DNA of 64,000 bases from Chryseobacterium sp. G0186 (GTDB lineage Bacteria; Bacteroidota; Bacteroidia; Flavobacteriales; Weeksellaceae): NCBI RefSeq assembly GCF_003815675.1, contig NZ_CP033918.1, forward strand, positions 4,588,001 to 4,652,000, read 5' to 3'. The translations under genes were made by a program, and so were the position numbers. Below are positions 37,201 to 45,627 of this stretch, one piece after another (the first letter of the stretch is position 1; the number at the start of each line of letters is the position of its first letter). The notes beneath the pieces were generated by a model. It had not been told where the DNA came from. It did no database searches and was given only the letters and a program-made list of their open reading frames with translations.

Positions 37201-37373
37201 TTCCACTATGTATTGCCACAGGAGCCGGAGCAATAGGTAACCGCTCCATTGGTACAGCAGCAGCAGGAGGAATGTTAATTGGAACCATCTTCGGATTGGT
37301 GGTCATTCCAGGCCTGTATATATTCTTTGCAAAACTTGAAAATAAGAAGAAAGATGAAAAGATTGAATTATAG
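34251..37373 (+). CDS. RND efflux pump, HAE1 family (AcrB type)
   Basis: A 1040-residue inner-membrane pump. The first helix begins MFIRRKVLSLVISILFVLLG, then the pore region, and the conserved proton-relay aspartates appear in LALVLAIGIVVDNAIVVVEA. The second half repeats the layout (LLFVYLLLAAQYESFLLPM, AILIVEFAV, RPILMTS). Length and motifs fit hydrophobe/amphiphile efflux-1 pumps, so drugs, dyes and bile salts are likely substrates rather than metals. It starts 28 bp after the adaptor gene and overlaps the start of the outer-membrane gene by 20 bp. Confidence 0.96.
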   Translation: MVEMFIRRKVLSLVISILFVLLGVMALLKMPITQFPDIVPPSVTVTAKYTGANAEVSANAVALPLERAINGVPGMTYMSTVTSNDGLTLIQVFFEVGTDPDVAAVNVQNRVTTILDELPEEVIRAGVTTEKEVNSMLMYLNITSTDPSQDEQFIYNFTDINVLQELKRIDGVGRAEIMGQKEYSMRVWLDPQKMAAYNISADEVITSLQKQNISAAPGKVGETSGKTSSQLQYVIKYKGKFFEPRQYEEVPIRSDVDGTILKLKDIAKVEFGAMNYGMVSKTDGRPSASIMMKQRPGSNASEVIESVKSKMDELQVTSFPPGMEYNMAYDVSRFLDASISAVLVTLIEAFILVGIVVFIFLQDWRSTLIPVLAVPVALVGTFAFMNMLDFSVNLLTLFALVLAIGIVVDNAIVVVEAVHVKMEEGMNAMDATVNATKEIAGAVVAITIVMSAVFIPVAFLDGPVGVFYRQFSLTLAISIVISGVNALTLTPALCAIILKPHNHNKKKTIVDRFFQSFNTGFDRLTNGYVGILSKFATRTTVTFGLLFLFVGLTFVTSKFLPTGFIPMEDQGMVYVSVTTPQGATVERTEKVLDEVTVIAKKINGVENVTTLAGYSIVTEIAGSSYGMAMINLKDWKERSISVNDLIAELSDKTKGIADAQIEIFAPPTVPGFGNTSGFELRLLDRTGGTIENTDKITKEFVKKLNQAPELQNSFTSFDATFPQYMINVDYDMAAKKGISVDNAMSTLQTMLGSYYATNFIRFSQMYKVMVQASPEHRDTPESILNLYLKNDKGEMVPFSTFITMEKVYGPEVLTRYNMYMSAMINGEPADGYSSGDAIAAVERVAKETLPRGFDVEWSGMTREEILSGNQTIYIFLICLLFVYLLLAAQYESFLLPMPVLLSLPTGIFGAYIALVLAGLDNNIYAQVALVMLIGLLAKNAILIVEFAVARNKQGFDIVSAAIEGARQRLRPILMTSFAFVAGLIPLCIATGAGAIGNRSIGTAAAGGMLIGTIFGLVVIPGLYIFFAKLENKKKDEKIEL

Positions 37374-38796
37374 AAGCATATTATACGGAATAGCAGTAAT
37401 AAGTTTGGCCTCATGCGCTGTTCCACAGGTCGCTGACCTGAAAAAAGCCCAGACCCTGCCGGAGGTACCTGCTAAAACTTCAGCTTCAGAAGAATTTAAG
37501 CACCTTAACTTGAAAGGGTATTTTACAGATGCTCATCTGGTAGAGCTTTTTGATAAGGTAATGCAGGCTAATCCTGATTTTCAAATTGCTCAGCAAAGAG
37601 TAGAAATTGCCAACAGTTTTCTACAGCGTTCCAAGATGGATCTTTTGCCATCTCTTGACGTAGGAGCAGAGTTTTCCGGGAACCGATATGGAAAATATAC
37701 CATGGAGGGTGTTGGGAATTACGATACCAATCTTTCTCCAAACATTACAGAAGATCAGAAGATCAACCGCGATTTTACTCCAAATTATTGGCTGGGAGCG
37801 CGTAGCACCTGGGAAATTGATGCCTGGGGTAAACTGAAGAATAAAAAAATTGCAGCTCAGAAGAAATTTCTGGCCTCTACAGAGGGTTTGCGATTGCTTC
37901 AGGTTGAACTTTTCACGGATATTGCCAATTTATATTACCAGCTAGTCGCCTTAGACAATCGCCTTGCCATTTATCAGAAGAACTATAATCTTCAGCAAAG
38001 AGCTTTTGAGATTGTTCTGGCGCAACGTGAAGTAGGAAAAGCTACAGAACTTGCTGTTCAACAATTTAAAGCACAAAACAACAACTGGCTGGCAGAGATT
38101 GAGCACATAAAAGTAGAGATTGTTACCGTTGAACAGGCTATTACAACATTAACGGGAAGCTATGGCGGAGAGGTAAAGCGTGGCAAAATACTGATGCCTA
38201 CCAATATGGATATTCTGAACAAAACCATTAATGTAGAAGCAGTAATCCACTCAAGGCCGGATGTAGCAGCCAATTATTATGTTTTGGAGGCTTCTCAGGC
38301 GGATGCAAAGGCTGCAAGAGCTGCTTTTTATCCAAAGATTGATCTGGGGGTGGGGATTGGAATGAATTCTTTTTCTGTGGAAACCCTTTTTAAACCAAGT
38401 TCACTGGCCGGACAATTGTTGGGAGGGCTGATGGTTCCTGTTTTTAATAAAGGACAATTGAAATATGAATTCAAGGTAGCAAGTAAGGAGCAGGAAATTG
38501 CTTTTTTAAACTATCAGAAGAGTATTACGACTGCATTTAATGAACTTCAGTCTATTCTAAAACAGACTAAGATTTATGAACGGGTTTTAAAACTGAAATC
38601 AGAGGAGGTTGGCTTTTTGGACCGGGGAGTTGAAGTTTCAAATGATTTGTATCTGACAGGGTACGCAAATTATTTTGAATTAATCAATTCGCAGAAAAGT
38701 AAACTGACTGCTGAGCTTGACCTGTTGCAGTTCCAGCATCAGAATACCAGAAATAATGTTCTGCTATTTAAAGCGTTGGGAGGAAAGCTGGATTAA
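37354..38796 (+). CDS. RND outer-membrane efflux lipoprotein (TolC/OprM type)
   Basis: A 480-residue outer-membrane factor with a lipobox (ISLASCAVP), when started at the ATG at 37354. The longer frame from 37279 adds 25 residues within the pump gene and no signal. It contains two OEP repeats with the long helices of the tunnel (NPDFQIAQQRVEIANSFLQ and SRPDVAANYYVLEASQADAK). The start lies 20 bp inside the pump gene, so translation is coupled. Adaptor, pump and channel together form a complete tripartite system. Confidence 0.94.
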   Translation: MKRLNYRSILYGIAVISLASCAVPQVADLKKAQTLPEVPAKTSASEEFKHLNLKGYFTDAHLVELFDKVMQANPDFQIAQQRVEIANSFLQRSKMDLLPSLDVGAEFSGNRYGKYTMEGVGNYDTNLSPNITEDQKINRDFTPNYWLGARSTWEIDAWGKLKNKKIAAQKKFLASTEGLRLLQVELFTDIANLYYQLVALDNRLAIYQKNYNLQQRAFEIVLAQREVGKATELAVQQFKAQNNNWLAEIEHIKVEIVTVEQAITTLTGSYGGEVKRGKILMPTNMDILNKTINVEAVIHSRPDVAANYYVLEASQADAKAARAAFYPKIDLGVGIGMNSFSVETLFKPSSLAGQLLGGLMVPVFNKGQLKYEFKVASKEQEIAFLNYQKSITTAFNELQSILKQTKIYERVLKLKSEEVGFLDRGVEVSNDLYLTGYANYFELINSQKSKLTAELDLLQFQHQNTRNNVLLFKALGGKLD

Positions 38797-38873
38797 ACAT
38801 AACCATTTTTTAATGGGTTACAGCAATAATGATTTTTCGGTTTTGAAAACCGACCATTTTTATTTTTTACGAT

Positions 38874-38912
38874 GAAGAAAGAGGCTGTCTCCATGTGAGA
38901 CGGCTTCTTTTG
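38874..38912 (+). terminator. Terminator of the RND operon
   Basis: Stem GAGGCTGTCTC / GAGACGGCTTC followed by TTTT; a smaller hairpin (TCGGTTTTGAAAACCGA) precedes it at 38837-38853. Confidence 0.7.
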
Positions 38913-38929
38913 ATTATATGGTATCAATA

Positions 38930-38965
38930 AAAAAGAGACTGCCCTTTGAGGCAGTCTCTTTATGT
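38930..38965. terminator. Bidirectional terminator before the cold-shock gene
   Basis: Stem AAGAGACTGCC / GGCAGTCTCTT with A-rich and T-rich flanks, between the RND operon (+) and the cold-shock-domain gene (-). Confidence 0.75.
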
Positions 38966-39011
38966 ATTCTTTAAATGTATCTGCATGAGCAGAACATTGT
39001 ATGGATAAATA

Positions 39012-39434
39012 TTATTTAACAATCTGGATGTTAACAGCTGAAAACCCTTTTGGAGATTTCTCTTTTTCAAAAGATACCTTATTCCCTTTTTTTACAGGTT
39101 CCGTACAGTTGTTGTTATGGAAGAAGATGTTCTCCTTGGTATTATCTTCAGTGATGAATCCATATCCTTTTTCACTGTGGAAAGTAATAATTCCTATTTT
39201 TCTTGGATCTTCCTCAATAATTGGGGCTGCCCCTAATTGAATTTCATCAAGGTTTACTTCCTGTCTTTGTTCAGGTGGAGTTGAAGTTAATCTTCCGAAT
39301 TCATCTACATACATGAAGACATCCTCAGATCCCTTGTTGTTGTTCGTCTTACGTTCTTCGCGTCTTAGCGCCTTTTCTTTTTGCTTTTGAATTTTTTTCT
39401 TGAAATTTTCCTTTTTAGAAAAAGAATCTGCCAT
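39012..39434 (-). CDS. Cold-shock-domain protein with basic N-terminal extension
   Basis: A 140-residue protein. The C-terminal cold-shock domain (about 78-140) has RNP1-type KGYGFITED and RNP2-type NIFFHNNNC motifs for single-stranded RNA/DNA binding. The N terminus (about 1-35) is highly basic (KKENFKKKIQKQKEKALRRE), and an acidic linker follows; this extended type occurs in Bacteroidota. Predicted role is RNA chaperoning in the cytoplasm. A promoter box at 39681-39688 implies a leader of about 240 nt, as in other cold-shock genes. Confidence 0.9.
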   Translation of the reverse strand: MADSFSKKENFKKKIQKQKEKALRREERKTNNNKGSEDVFMYVDEFGRLTSTPPEQRQEVNLDEIQLGAAPIIEEDPRKIGIITFHSEKGYGFITEDNTKENIFFHNNNCTEPVKKGNKVSFEKEKSPKGFSAVNIQIVK

Positions 39435-39680
39435 AAATTATTTTTAGTATTTAGTTTCTATAAATTGTATTGATTCAATCTGGTCTGCCTTAGACCTTAA
39501 AGCCCAACAATGTTTCCTGTCTTGGAGTTCCCAATCATACAGAGCTTTAAAATTCCGACAAATATTGTTCTTGGTAGAAGAATAAAAGTTAAAAATAGGA
39601 CTGCTCAAAAAGCAAAGACTGAATAAATAGATATTCCGGCCGTTACAGAAAACAAAGTACTGACTTGGTTATTTAATGTA
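39435..39680 (-). promoter_or_regulatory. Long 5' leader of the cold-shock-domain gene
   Basis: About 240 nt of non-coding DNA between the start codon and the promoter box at 39681-39688 (TATATTTG on the minus strand). It contains a stretch (39599-39624) resembling one in the leader of the DEAD-box helicase at 58535-58560. Long structured leaders are known thermosensors of cspA-type genes; structure was not computed here. Confidence 0.5.
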
Positions 39681-39688
39681 CAAATATA
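39681..39688 (-). promoter_or_regulatory. -7 box of the cold-shock-domain gene
   Basis: TATATTTG on the minus strand, a perfect TAnnTTTG match. Confidence 0.5.
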
Positions 39689-40154
39689 CAACAATTAAAT
39701 GAATAATACAGTTTTAAATGATTGATTATCAGAAATGGTTTTCACAGATTTTTGCCCAAAATACACTACTGTATAAATAGAGTAGGGAATATGACCTTGG
39801 CAAGAGAGTATAAAAAATCCCCAGTAAGCTGAGGATTTAAAAAAATATATTAAGATTGAAGTGGTGTGTGTTAATACGGGTGGGAGAGTATCAAATGCTG
39901 TGCCTAAAATTCACTTAAAGTAGAAAAAGATTGGAAGTGTTGAATGCAAAAATGGCCTGATAGTTTGTATCTATCTGGTAAATAGTATTCTATTATAGAG
40001 TGAGTGTTTATCTAAAATATTAAAATAATGGTTATATTTTTTTAACTCTAATTTCATCCTATTTAAAAAGGATAAGATAATTCCCGAAAGGTTCACCATG
40101 TTGAGACCATTTTTAATATTCATCTTTGCTTTATTAACAAATAAAAAAAGAATA
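39689..40154. other. Gene-free stretch between the cold-shock gene and the SDR
   Basis: About 465 bp of AT-rich DNA with no convincing open frame. It should hold the SDR promoter, but no clear consensus box was found. Confidence 0.4.
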
Positions 40155-40910
40155 ATGTCAGCACAAAATGTAAATGGAAAAGTTGTTTTAATAGCCGGAG
40201 GAGGTAAAAACCTTGGTGGATTATTGAGTAGAGATTTTGCCGTGAAAGGAGCAAAATTAGCGATACACTACAATAGCGAAAGCTCTAGAGAAGACAGTGA
40301 GAAAACACTTGCTGAGGTACAGGCGTTGGGGGCTGAAGCCTTCCTGTTTCAGGGAGACCTTACCAAAGTAGACAACATCACTAAGTTTTTTGATGAAGCA
40401 ATCTCCCGTTTTGGAGGAATTGATATTGCCATCAATACTGTAGGAATGGTCTTGAAGAAACCGTTTTCCGAAACTACGGAATCTGAATACGATACCATGT
40501 TCAATGTAAATTCAAAGTCAGCCTATTTCTTTTTACAGGAAGCAGGTAAAAAACTGAATGATCATGGGAAGATCTGTACCATTGTTACTTCATTGCTGGC
40601 TGCCTATACAGGGTTGTATTCTACATACGCCGGAGCAAAGGCACCCGTAGAGCATTTTACAAGAGCTGCTTCCAAAGAATTTGGAGCAAGGGGCATTTCT
40701 GTAACTGCTGTAGCGCCAGGTCCTATGGACACTCCTTTCTTCTACGGGCAGGAAACGGATGATGCAGTGGCGTATCATAAGTCTGCATCAGCATTAGGAG
40801 GACTTACAGATATTAAGGATATTGCTCCATTGGTTGAGTTTTTAGTAACTGACGGATGGTGGATCACAGGGCAGACTATTTTTGCCAACGGTGGTTATAC
40901 AACAAGATAA
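40155..40910 (+). CDS. Short-chain dehydrogenase/reductase (SDR)
   Basis: A 251-residue classical SDR started at the ATG at 40155 (MSAQNVNGKVVLIAGGG); the ATG at 40098 would add 19 residues of hydrophobic leader unusual for the family. Cofactor motif AGGGKNLGG (a variant of TGxxxGxG), INTVGM for the NAG block, the Ser in IVTSLLAAY and the catalytic YAGAK (Tyr and Lys). NAD(P)-dependent; substrate unknown. It ends in a strong terminator before the convergent lgt gene. Confidence 0.88.
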   Translation: MSAQNVNGKVVLIAGGGKNLGGLLSRDFAVKGAKLAIHYNSESSREDSEKTLAEVQALGAEAFLFQGDLTKVDNITKFFDEAISRFGGIDIAINTVGMVLKKPFSETTESEYDTMFNVNSKSAYFFLQEAGKKLNDHGKICTIVTSLLAAYTGLYSTYAGAKAPVEHFTRAASKEFGARGISVTAVAPGPMDTPFFYGQETDDAVAYHKSASALGGLTDIKDIAPLVEFLVTDGWWITGQTIFANGGYTTR

Positions 40911-40934
40911 TTTTAAAGCTGCCTTTAAAAAAAG

Positions 40935-40967
40935 AACCCCACTGAGTATAATATTCAGTGGGGTTTA
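40935..40967. terminator. Terminator between the SDR gene and lgt
   Basis: A 10-bp stem ACCCCACTGA / TTCAGTGGGGT with a TTTATT tail; probably serves both genes. Confidence 0.8.
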
Positions 40968-40984
40968 TTATGAACACTTAAAGA

Positions 40985-41821
40985 TTAAGTGGTTTTCACT
41001 TTTGACTTTTCCAGAAGGCTTTTTCCAATAAAAAACAGACCTAGAAGTACAAATGGAATACTTAGAAGCTGTCCCATATTCAGGCTCATTCCATGTTCAA
41101 ATTCAACCTGATCTACTTTGATAAATTCTATCAGGATTCTCATGATAAAAATTAAAAGGATACTGATCCCAAAATAAAACCCTTTCCCGATTTTAAATAG
41201 ATCTTTCTTGTAGATTAAATAGATCAAAAGAAAAATAACAAAATAAGAAATAGCCTCATAAAGTTGAGCTGGGTGTCTCGGAAGGTTATCTACCTGGCGG
41301 AAGATAAAAGCCCATGGAACATCCGTTGGAGTTCCGATGATTTCTGAGTTCATAAGATTAGCCAGTCTGATAAAAACCCCTCCCAATGGAAGGACAATGG
41401 CTATCGCATCCAGAACCTTCATGAATGGGATCTTGTATTTTCTGGAATATAGCAAAAGCATGATGACCAGTCCGATACCACCACCATGGCTGGCAAGACC
41501 TGCGAATCCTACAAAATGGTAGATGCCGTCCGCCCCTTTCTGAATGGGTAAAAGGATTTCAATTGGATGTTGGGAATAATAATCAAAATCGTAAAAGATA
41601 CAATGTCCCAATCTTGCCCCTAATAAAATTCCGATAAGCGCATATGAAAATAAGGCTTCGTGGGCCTGAATGCTTAAATTTTCTTTTTTATAAATGCTTT
41701 TTAAAATATTAAAGCACAGAACCAGTCCCGTAAGAAATAACAGGCCATAGTATTTTACCGGAATTCCCAAAATATTGACAATCTCAGGATTGACATCCCA
41801 GTTAATGTATAATAAACTCAT
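40985..41821 (-). CDS. lgt: Prolipoprotein diacylglyceryl transferase
   Basis: A 278-residue polytopic membrane enzyme that attaches diacylglyceryl to the lipobox Cys of prolipoproteins, the first step of lipoprotein maturation. About seven membrane helices. Motifs: the Arg-containing ALIGILLGARLGHCIFYD, the HGG segment GLASHGGGIGLVI and the conserved FIRLANLMNSEIIG. It is essential for the many lipoproteins in this window (GldD, RND parts, M13 peptidase, DUF2931). Confidence 0.94.
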   Translation of the reverse strand: MSLLYINWDVNPEIVNILGIPVKYYGLLFLTGLVLCFNILKSIYKKENLSIQAHEALFSYALIGILLGARLGHCIFYDFDYYSQHPIEILLPIQKGADGIYHFVGFAGLASHGGGIGLVIMLLLYSRKYKIPFMKVLDAIAIVLPLGGVFIRLANLMNSEIIGTPTDVPWAFIFRQVDNLPRHPAQLYEAISYFVIFLLIYLIYKKDLFKIGKGFYFGISILLIFIMRILIEFIKVDQVEFEHGMSLNMGQLLSIPFVLLGLFFIGKSLLEKSKVKTT

Positions 41822-42119
41822 TGAACGTATTGTTGGATTTAAAGATGCAAATATAAGAAAATAGGAACTTTTGAAATAGAGAACTAGGTGTGAGAAGCTT
41901 TATGGTCTGTATTATAGAGCTTTAACATAATGTTTTCCTAAGTGTATTTTGAACAGATAAAGTTTGCTGCTATATAATTTAAAATGATTCTTGAAGAAAC
42001 ATTTTATAACTTTAATCCAGATCTCGGAGTAAAATGTATTTTTAAAATAAGTTGATCGTTACTGTTTACGGCTTACTTCCGGATTTCAAATTTTATAGAT
42101 CATCACAAAATAGTTGAAT

Positions 42120-42815
42120 ATGCATCATCAGTTGGAAAAACATTATGTAAACAGGGTAGGCTGGCTTCGGGCAGCTGTTTTGGGTGCAAATGACGGATTA
42201 CTATCCACCACAAGTATTGTTATTGGTGTTGCGGCTGCAGAACCGGAACGTCATATCATTATTCTTGCTGCTTTAGCCGGAATGATTGCAGGAGCTATGT
42301 CTATGGCTGCCGGTGAATATGTTTCTGTCAGCTCACAAGAAGATACAGAGAAAGCCGATTTAATGCGGGAAAAACGGGAACTGGAAGAAATGCCGGAAAT
42401 AGAACTCCGGGAATTGGCCAAGGTTTATGAGAGGAGAGGATGTACAAAAGAAACAGCGATGCAGGTGGCTGTTGAACTTACAGAGCATAACGCCTTGGAA
42501 GCGCATGCCAGGGATGAATTGGGAATCAATGAGATAACCCAGGCCAAACCTTTACAGGCTGCGATGGCATCATTTGGATCATTTATAGTGGGAGCTTCAT
42601 TACCTTTTATTGTTTCTCTTCTTGCTCCTATTCACCAGATGATATACTTTCAATATGGTTTTTCCATTATATTTCTGATGCTTCTGGGCGCCATTTCAGC
42701 GAAAACAGGTGGGTCTGATATTAAAGTAGCTGTTATGAGGATTTGTTTTTGGGGAACCGTTGCCATGGGGATTACAGCATTAGTGGGACATTTTTTCGGA
42801 GTGAATATATCCTAA
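42120..42815 (+). CDS. VIT1/CCC1-family iron/manganese transporter-like protein
   Basis: A 231-residue membrane protein started at the ATG at 42120. The first helix carries GWLRAAVLGANDGLLSTTS and the next GMIAGAMSMAAGEYVSVSSQ, both characteristic of the VIT family. A cytoplasmic metal-binding loop with many Glu (about 75-140, including TEHNALEAHARDELG) follows, then three more helices. Plant and yeast homologues move Fe2+ or Mn2+ out of the cytosol; here direction is inferred. Confidence 0.9.
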   Translation: MHHQLEKHYVNRVGWLRAAVLGANDGLLSTTSIVIGVAAAEPERHIIILAALAGMIAGAMSMAAGEYVSVSSQEDTEKADLMREKRELEEMPEIELRELAKVYERRGCTKETAMQVAVELTEHNALEAHARDELGINEITQAKPLQAAMASFGSFIVGASLPFIVSLLAPIHQMIYFQYGFSIIFLMLLGAISAKTGGSDIKVAVMRICFWGTVAMGITALVGHFFGVNIS

Positions 42816-42900
42816 TATTTTCGGTGAAAATTAATCATTCAATATAAAAAAAATAGTGTTTTTTATTGCGTAATATTTTGATTTACAGGTATTATTTGTC

Positions 42901-42930
42901 CTAACGATTGTTAGTAGTAGAATTACTACA
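42901..42930. promoter_or_regulatory. Dyad sequences upstream of hcp
   Basis: Two adjacent short inverted repeats: CTAACGATTGTTAG (42901-42914), then GTAG and CTAC arms around GAATTA (42914-42929). Positioned about 50-80 bp upstream of the hcp -7 box they could be an operator. Confidence 0.25.
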
Positions 42931-42978
42931 CTTTTTAAAATTTATAGTCAAATTATATTTTGCCATCATAAATACTTC

Positions 42979-42986
42979 TATATTTG
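42979..42986 (+). promoter_or_regulatory. -7 box of hcp
   Basis: TATATTTG matches TAnnTTTG; a TTG lies at 42960-42962 with a 16-bp spacer. The ATG is 53 bp downstream. Confidence 0.5.
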
Positions 42987-43039
42987 GTGATATAGAATAA
43001 CCACAAATCACAAAATATTAACGATTAAAATTTACAATC

Positions 43040-43447
43040 ATGGCAGAAAGAAATTCAAGAGGAATTTTAAAATTCAACAACGGAGAGGGGCAAAAATTAT
43101 TGAAGCTAAATTATAGCGTTTCAAGAGCTACAGATGTTTCAGGACGTGTAGCATCAGATCCTTCCAATGCTCTTATCAAAATCACTGTAGAAGCTACGGA
43201 AAAAGCAGACATTCTGGAAAGTCTGCTCAACGGAAAGTATAAGCCTACAGTAGGTGAGGTAACATTCAACAAATCTCACGAAGAAGGTACATTAACAACA
43301 CTAAAATGGCAAAACGGTTATGTAATTCAGCATGAAGTAGATTTCGATGCAGTGGATGATAACAGTATGTACATCAGCTTTGTAATAAGTGCCGAACAAA
43401 TTGATCTAGGAAATTCTGCTTATGACGGAGCTTGGCCTTCAGCATAA
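43040..43447 (+). CDS. hcp: T6SS tube protein Hcp (TssD), subtype iii
   Basis: A 135-residue protein of the Bacteroidota Hcp/TssD family. It forms stacked hexameric rings inside the TssBC sheath and is expelled with the VgrG spike. Features include the first strand GILKFNNGEGQKLLKLNYSV and SNALIKITVEA, and the C-terminal YDGAWPSA. It has its own promoter and a strong terminator, fitting the high amounts needed. It opens the payload island that continues with vgrG. Confidence 0.92.
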   Translation: MAERNSRGILKFNNGEGQKLLKLNYSVSRATDVSGRVASDPSNALIKITVEATEKADILESLLNGKYKPTVGEVTFNKSHEEGTLTTLKWQNGYVIQHEVDFDAVDDNSMYISFVISAEQIDLGNSAYDGAWPSA

Positions 43448-43479
43448 GAACCTTTCTTGAAATAAAGTTAACATAAAAG

Positions 43480-43522
43480 ACAGAATGGTACATCCGGTAT
43501 TTAGGATGCTGTTCTGTTTTTT
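43480..43522 (+). terminator. Terminator after hcp
   Basis: Long stem ACAGAATGG-CATCC / GGATG-TTCTGT with a TTTTTT tail, separating hcp from vgrG. Confidence 0.75.
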
Positions 43523-43709
43523 CGTCTCTAATCCTTTTTTCAGGATGTCAGATATGATGATAAATATCTTTACGAAATTGTTGTGATTTTAAAGATTAAG
43601 TTAATGAAATTGAGTTTTATGTTGTAAAAAATTATAATTTTATATAAAGGTTGCTTGTTTTTAGAATATTTTCTCAAAAATAAAAACCCGCCAAAACACT
43701 TTACATAAT

Positions 43710-45569
43710 ATGAATACTAATACCTCGAATTCCGAAAAGATTTCGGAGAATCATATTCCTGGAATCAACCGTGTGGTGAAGCTGGATATCGTGATTGAAG
43801 GCAAGATGATTAAACATTTCAAGCACTTTCGCTTGGAGCAGAGTGTGAAGAAGCACCATCATTTTGAGCTTACACTAGCTCATGATACCTTGGAAGGTGT
43901 ACAAAACCATGATTTAGAAGAAGCCCAACAGTTTTTAGGAAAGCGTTTAACTGTAGTTTTTAAATATAAAGACGTAGAGGGGAGCCCGGAAAGAACCTTT
44001 GTAGGAGTTATTACAAAAGTCGGGTTCAGCCAGGAAAATCATAGCCTTGGAAACATTGTATTAAAAGGGTATAGCCCTACCATTCTACTGGATGCTGCTC
44101 CCCATACCCAAAGTTTTGGCGGAGAGCAAGCCGTTAATATGGGAATTATTGCTACTAATGTTATTAAGCAAGGAATAGAAAGCAGTAAATTCGATGTGAA
44201 AATTAATGCCAAGGCCTCCTCTCAAATTCTTTACAGCTCCCAGTATAATGAAACCCATTACAACTATCTCTGCAGAATGGCTGAGGCTTATGGAGAACAG
44301 TTTTATTATGATGGTGAAGTCCTTCACTTTGGGAATATGCCTCCTCAGGATAAAGCCCTGGAACTGATCTACGGAAGCAATGTTTCCGATGTGAATGTTG
44401 AATTGAAAGCGGTTCATATTAAGCCCAGTTTTTATGGGTATAACAGCAGTTCCAATGCTAAACTGACCTCAGGAGAAACTCCCATCAAGCATGTAGGTAA
44501 TTTAGCAAAAACAGTCTACAAGAATAACGATAAAATATTCAAGACACCATCATTACAGGTTGCACCAATAAAGGCAGCAACGGATATGGATGTGGTGATT
44601 TCTCAAACCAGTACCTCAGGAAGCAGAGCTGTAGATGTTTTTACGGTTTCAGGAGGGACAACAATTCCCTTTTTATATCCGGGATGTGTTGCCGATATCA
44701 ATATGCGAAAAACAGATAGCAATAAAACCTCCTATTTTACTAAGTTGATGATAACAGAAGTGATTCATGAAATTGATACATTAGGTCGCTATAAAGGAAG
44801 ATTTGAGGCCATTGCTTCAGATACAGGATATATACCAACTCCGGATTTTACGATTCCTATTGCAGAACCTCAGATTGCTACCGTAATATCCAATACAGAT
44901 CCGATGGCGCAAGGAAGAGTTACCGTAAGATTCGATTGGCAGCTGCATGATACTACCAATTTTATTCGGATGATGGCTCCTGACGCAGGAGGAACAGATC
45001 AGATAACCCAAAATAGAGGATATGTAGCAGTACCGGAAGTGGGAGATCAGGTGATGATAGGTTTTGTGCACAACCATCCGGATCGTCCTTTTGTAATGGG
45101 CGGAATGTTTCACGGCGGAACGGCCTTGGGAGGCGGCGTAGATAATCATTTAAAATCCATACAGACCAGAAGCGGAATCCGGGTTTTAATGAATGATGCT
45201 GAGGGAAGTGTAACGATTATTGATCCAAGCGGGAACAACTATTTTATGGATGGCAAAGGAAATATTACGGTGACAGCTCCTAAAAATATGACCTTCAATG
45301 TAGGTGAAAATCTTGACATTAATGTAGGGAATGATATGAGAACAAGTGTAGGGAACGATAATGCCGTTTCGATCACTAATAATCATAAGTTCATGTCTAA
45401 GAACTATAAGCAGACCGTTAACGAAAATAAAACCGTCAATATAACAGGAGACCTGAAAGAAACCACCTCTACAACAACCCATAAAGCAAAAAATGGAGAT
45501 ATTCTGCTGCAAAGTTCAGGAGTTGCCAAGATGCTTGGTAAAATAGATGCTAAGGTGAACAAGGGATAA
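43710..45569 (+). CDS. vgrG: T6SS spike protein VgrG (TssI)
   Basis: A 619-residue VgrG. The gp27-like part is at about 1-370 and the gp5/OB region at about 385-480 (RVTVRFDWQL, FIRMMAPDAGGT, PEVGDQVMIGFVHNHPDRPF, VMGGMFHGG). The C-terminal needle of short beta repeats follows (NMTFNVGENLDINVGNDMRT). No extra toxin domain is fused to it, so cargo must be carried by the downstream proteins. The genes after it, up to 52.4 kb, read as its effectors, adaptor and immunity proteins. Confidence 0.95.
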   Translation: MNTNTSNSEKISENHIPGINRVVKLDIVIEGKMIKHFKHFRLEQSVKKHHHFELTLAHDTLEGVQNHDLEEAQQFLGKRLTVVFKYKDVEGSPERTFVGVITKVGFSQENHSLGNIVLKGYSPTILLDAAPHTQSFGGEQAVNMGIIATNVIKQGIESSKFDVKINAKASSQILYSSQYNETHYNYLCRMAEAYGEQFYYDGEVLHFGNMPPQDKALELIYGSNVSDVNVELKAVHIKPSFYGYNSSSNAKLTSGETPIKHVGNLAKTVYKNNDKIFKTPSLQVAPIKAATDMDVVISQTSTSGSRAVDVFTVSGGTTIPFLYPGCVADINMRKTDSNKTSYFTKLMITEVIHEIDTLGRYKGRFEAIASDTGYIPTPDFTIPIAEPQIATVISNTDPMAQGRVTVRFDWQLHDTTNFIRMMAPDAGGTDQITQNRGYVAVPEVGDQVMIGFVHNHPDRPFVMGGMFHGGTALGGGVDNHLKSIQTRSGIRVLMNDAEGSVTIIDPSGNNYFMDGKGNITVTAPKNMTFNVGENLDINVGNDMRTSVGNDNAVSITNNHKFMSKNYKQTVNENKTVNITGDLKETTSTTTHKAKNGDILLQSSGVAKMLGKIDAKVNKG

Positions 45570-45627
45570 TAATCTGATAAAATAAATTGTATATCATCTA
45601 CCAAGAAATGATGGTAACGCATTAATA

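Noticed and set aside
37279..37353. Longer start for the TolC-like gene
   Set aside because: Those codons are inside the pump gene and would bury the lipoprotein signal.
39001..39240. Open frame of 79 codons on the plus strand
   Set aside because: It is antisense to the cold-shock-domain gene, whose frame is clearly real.
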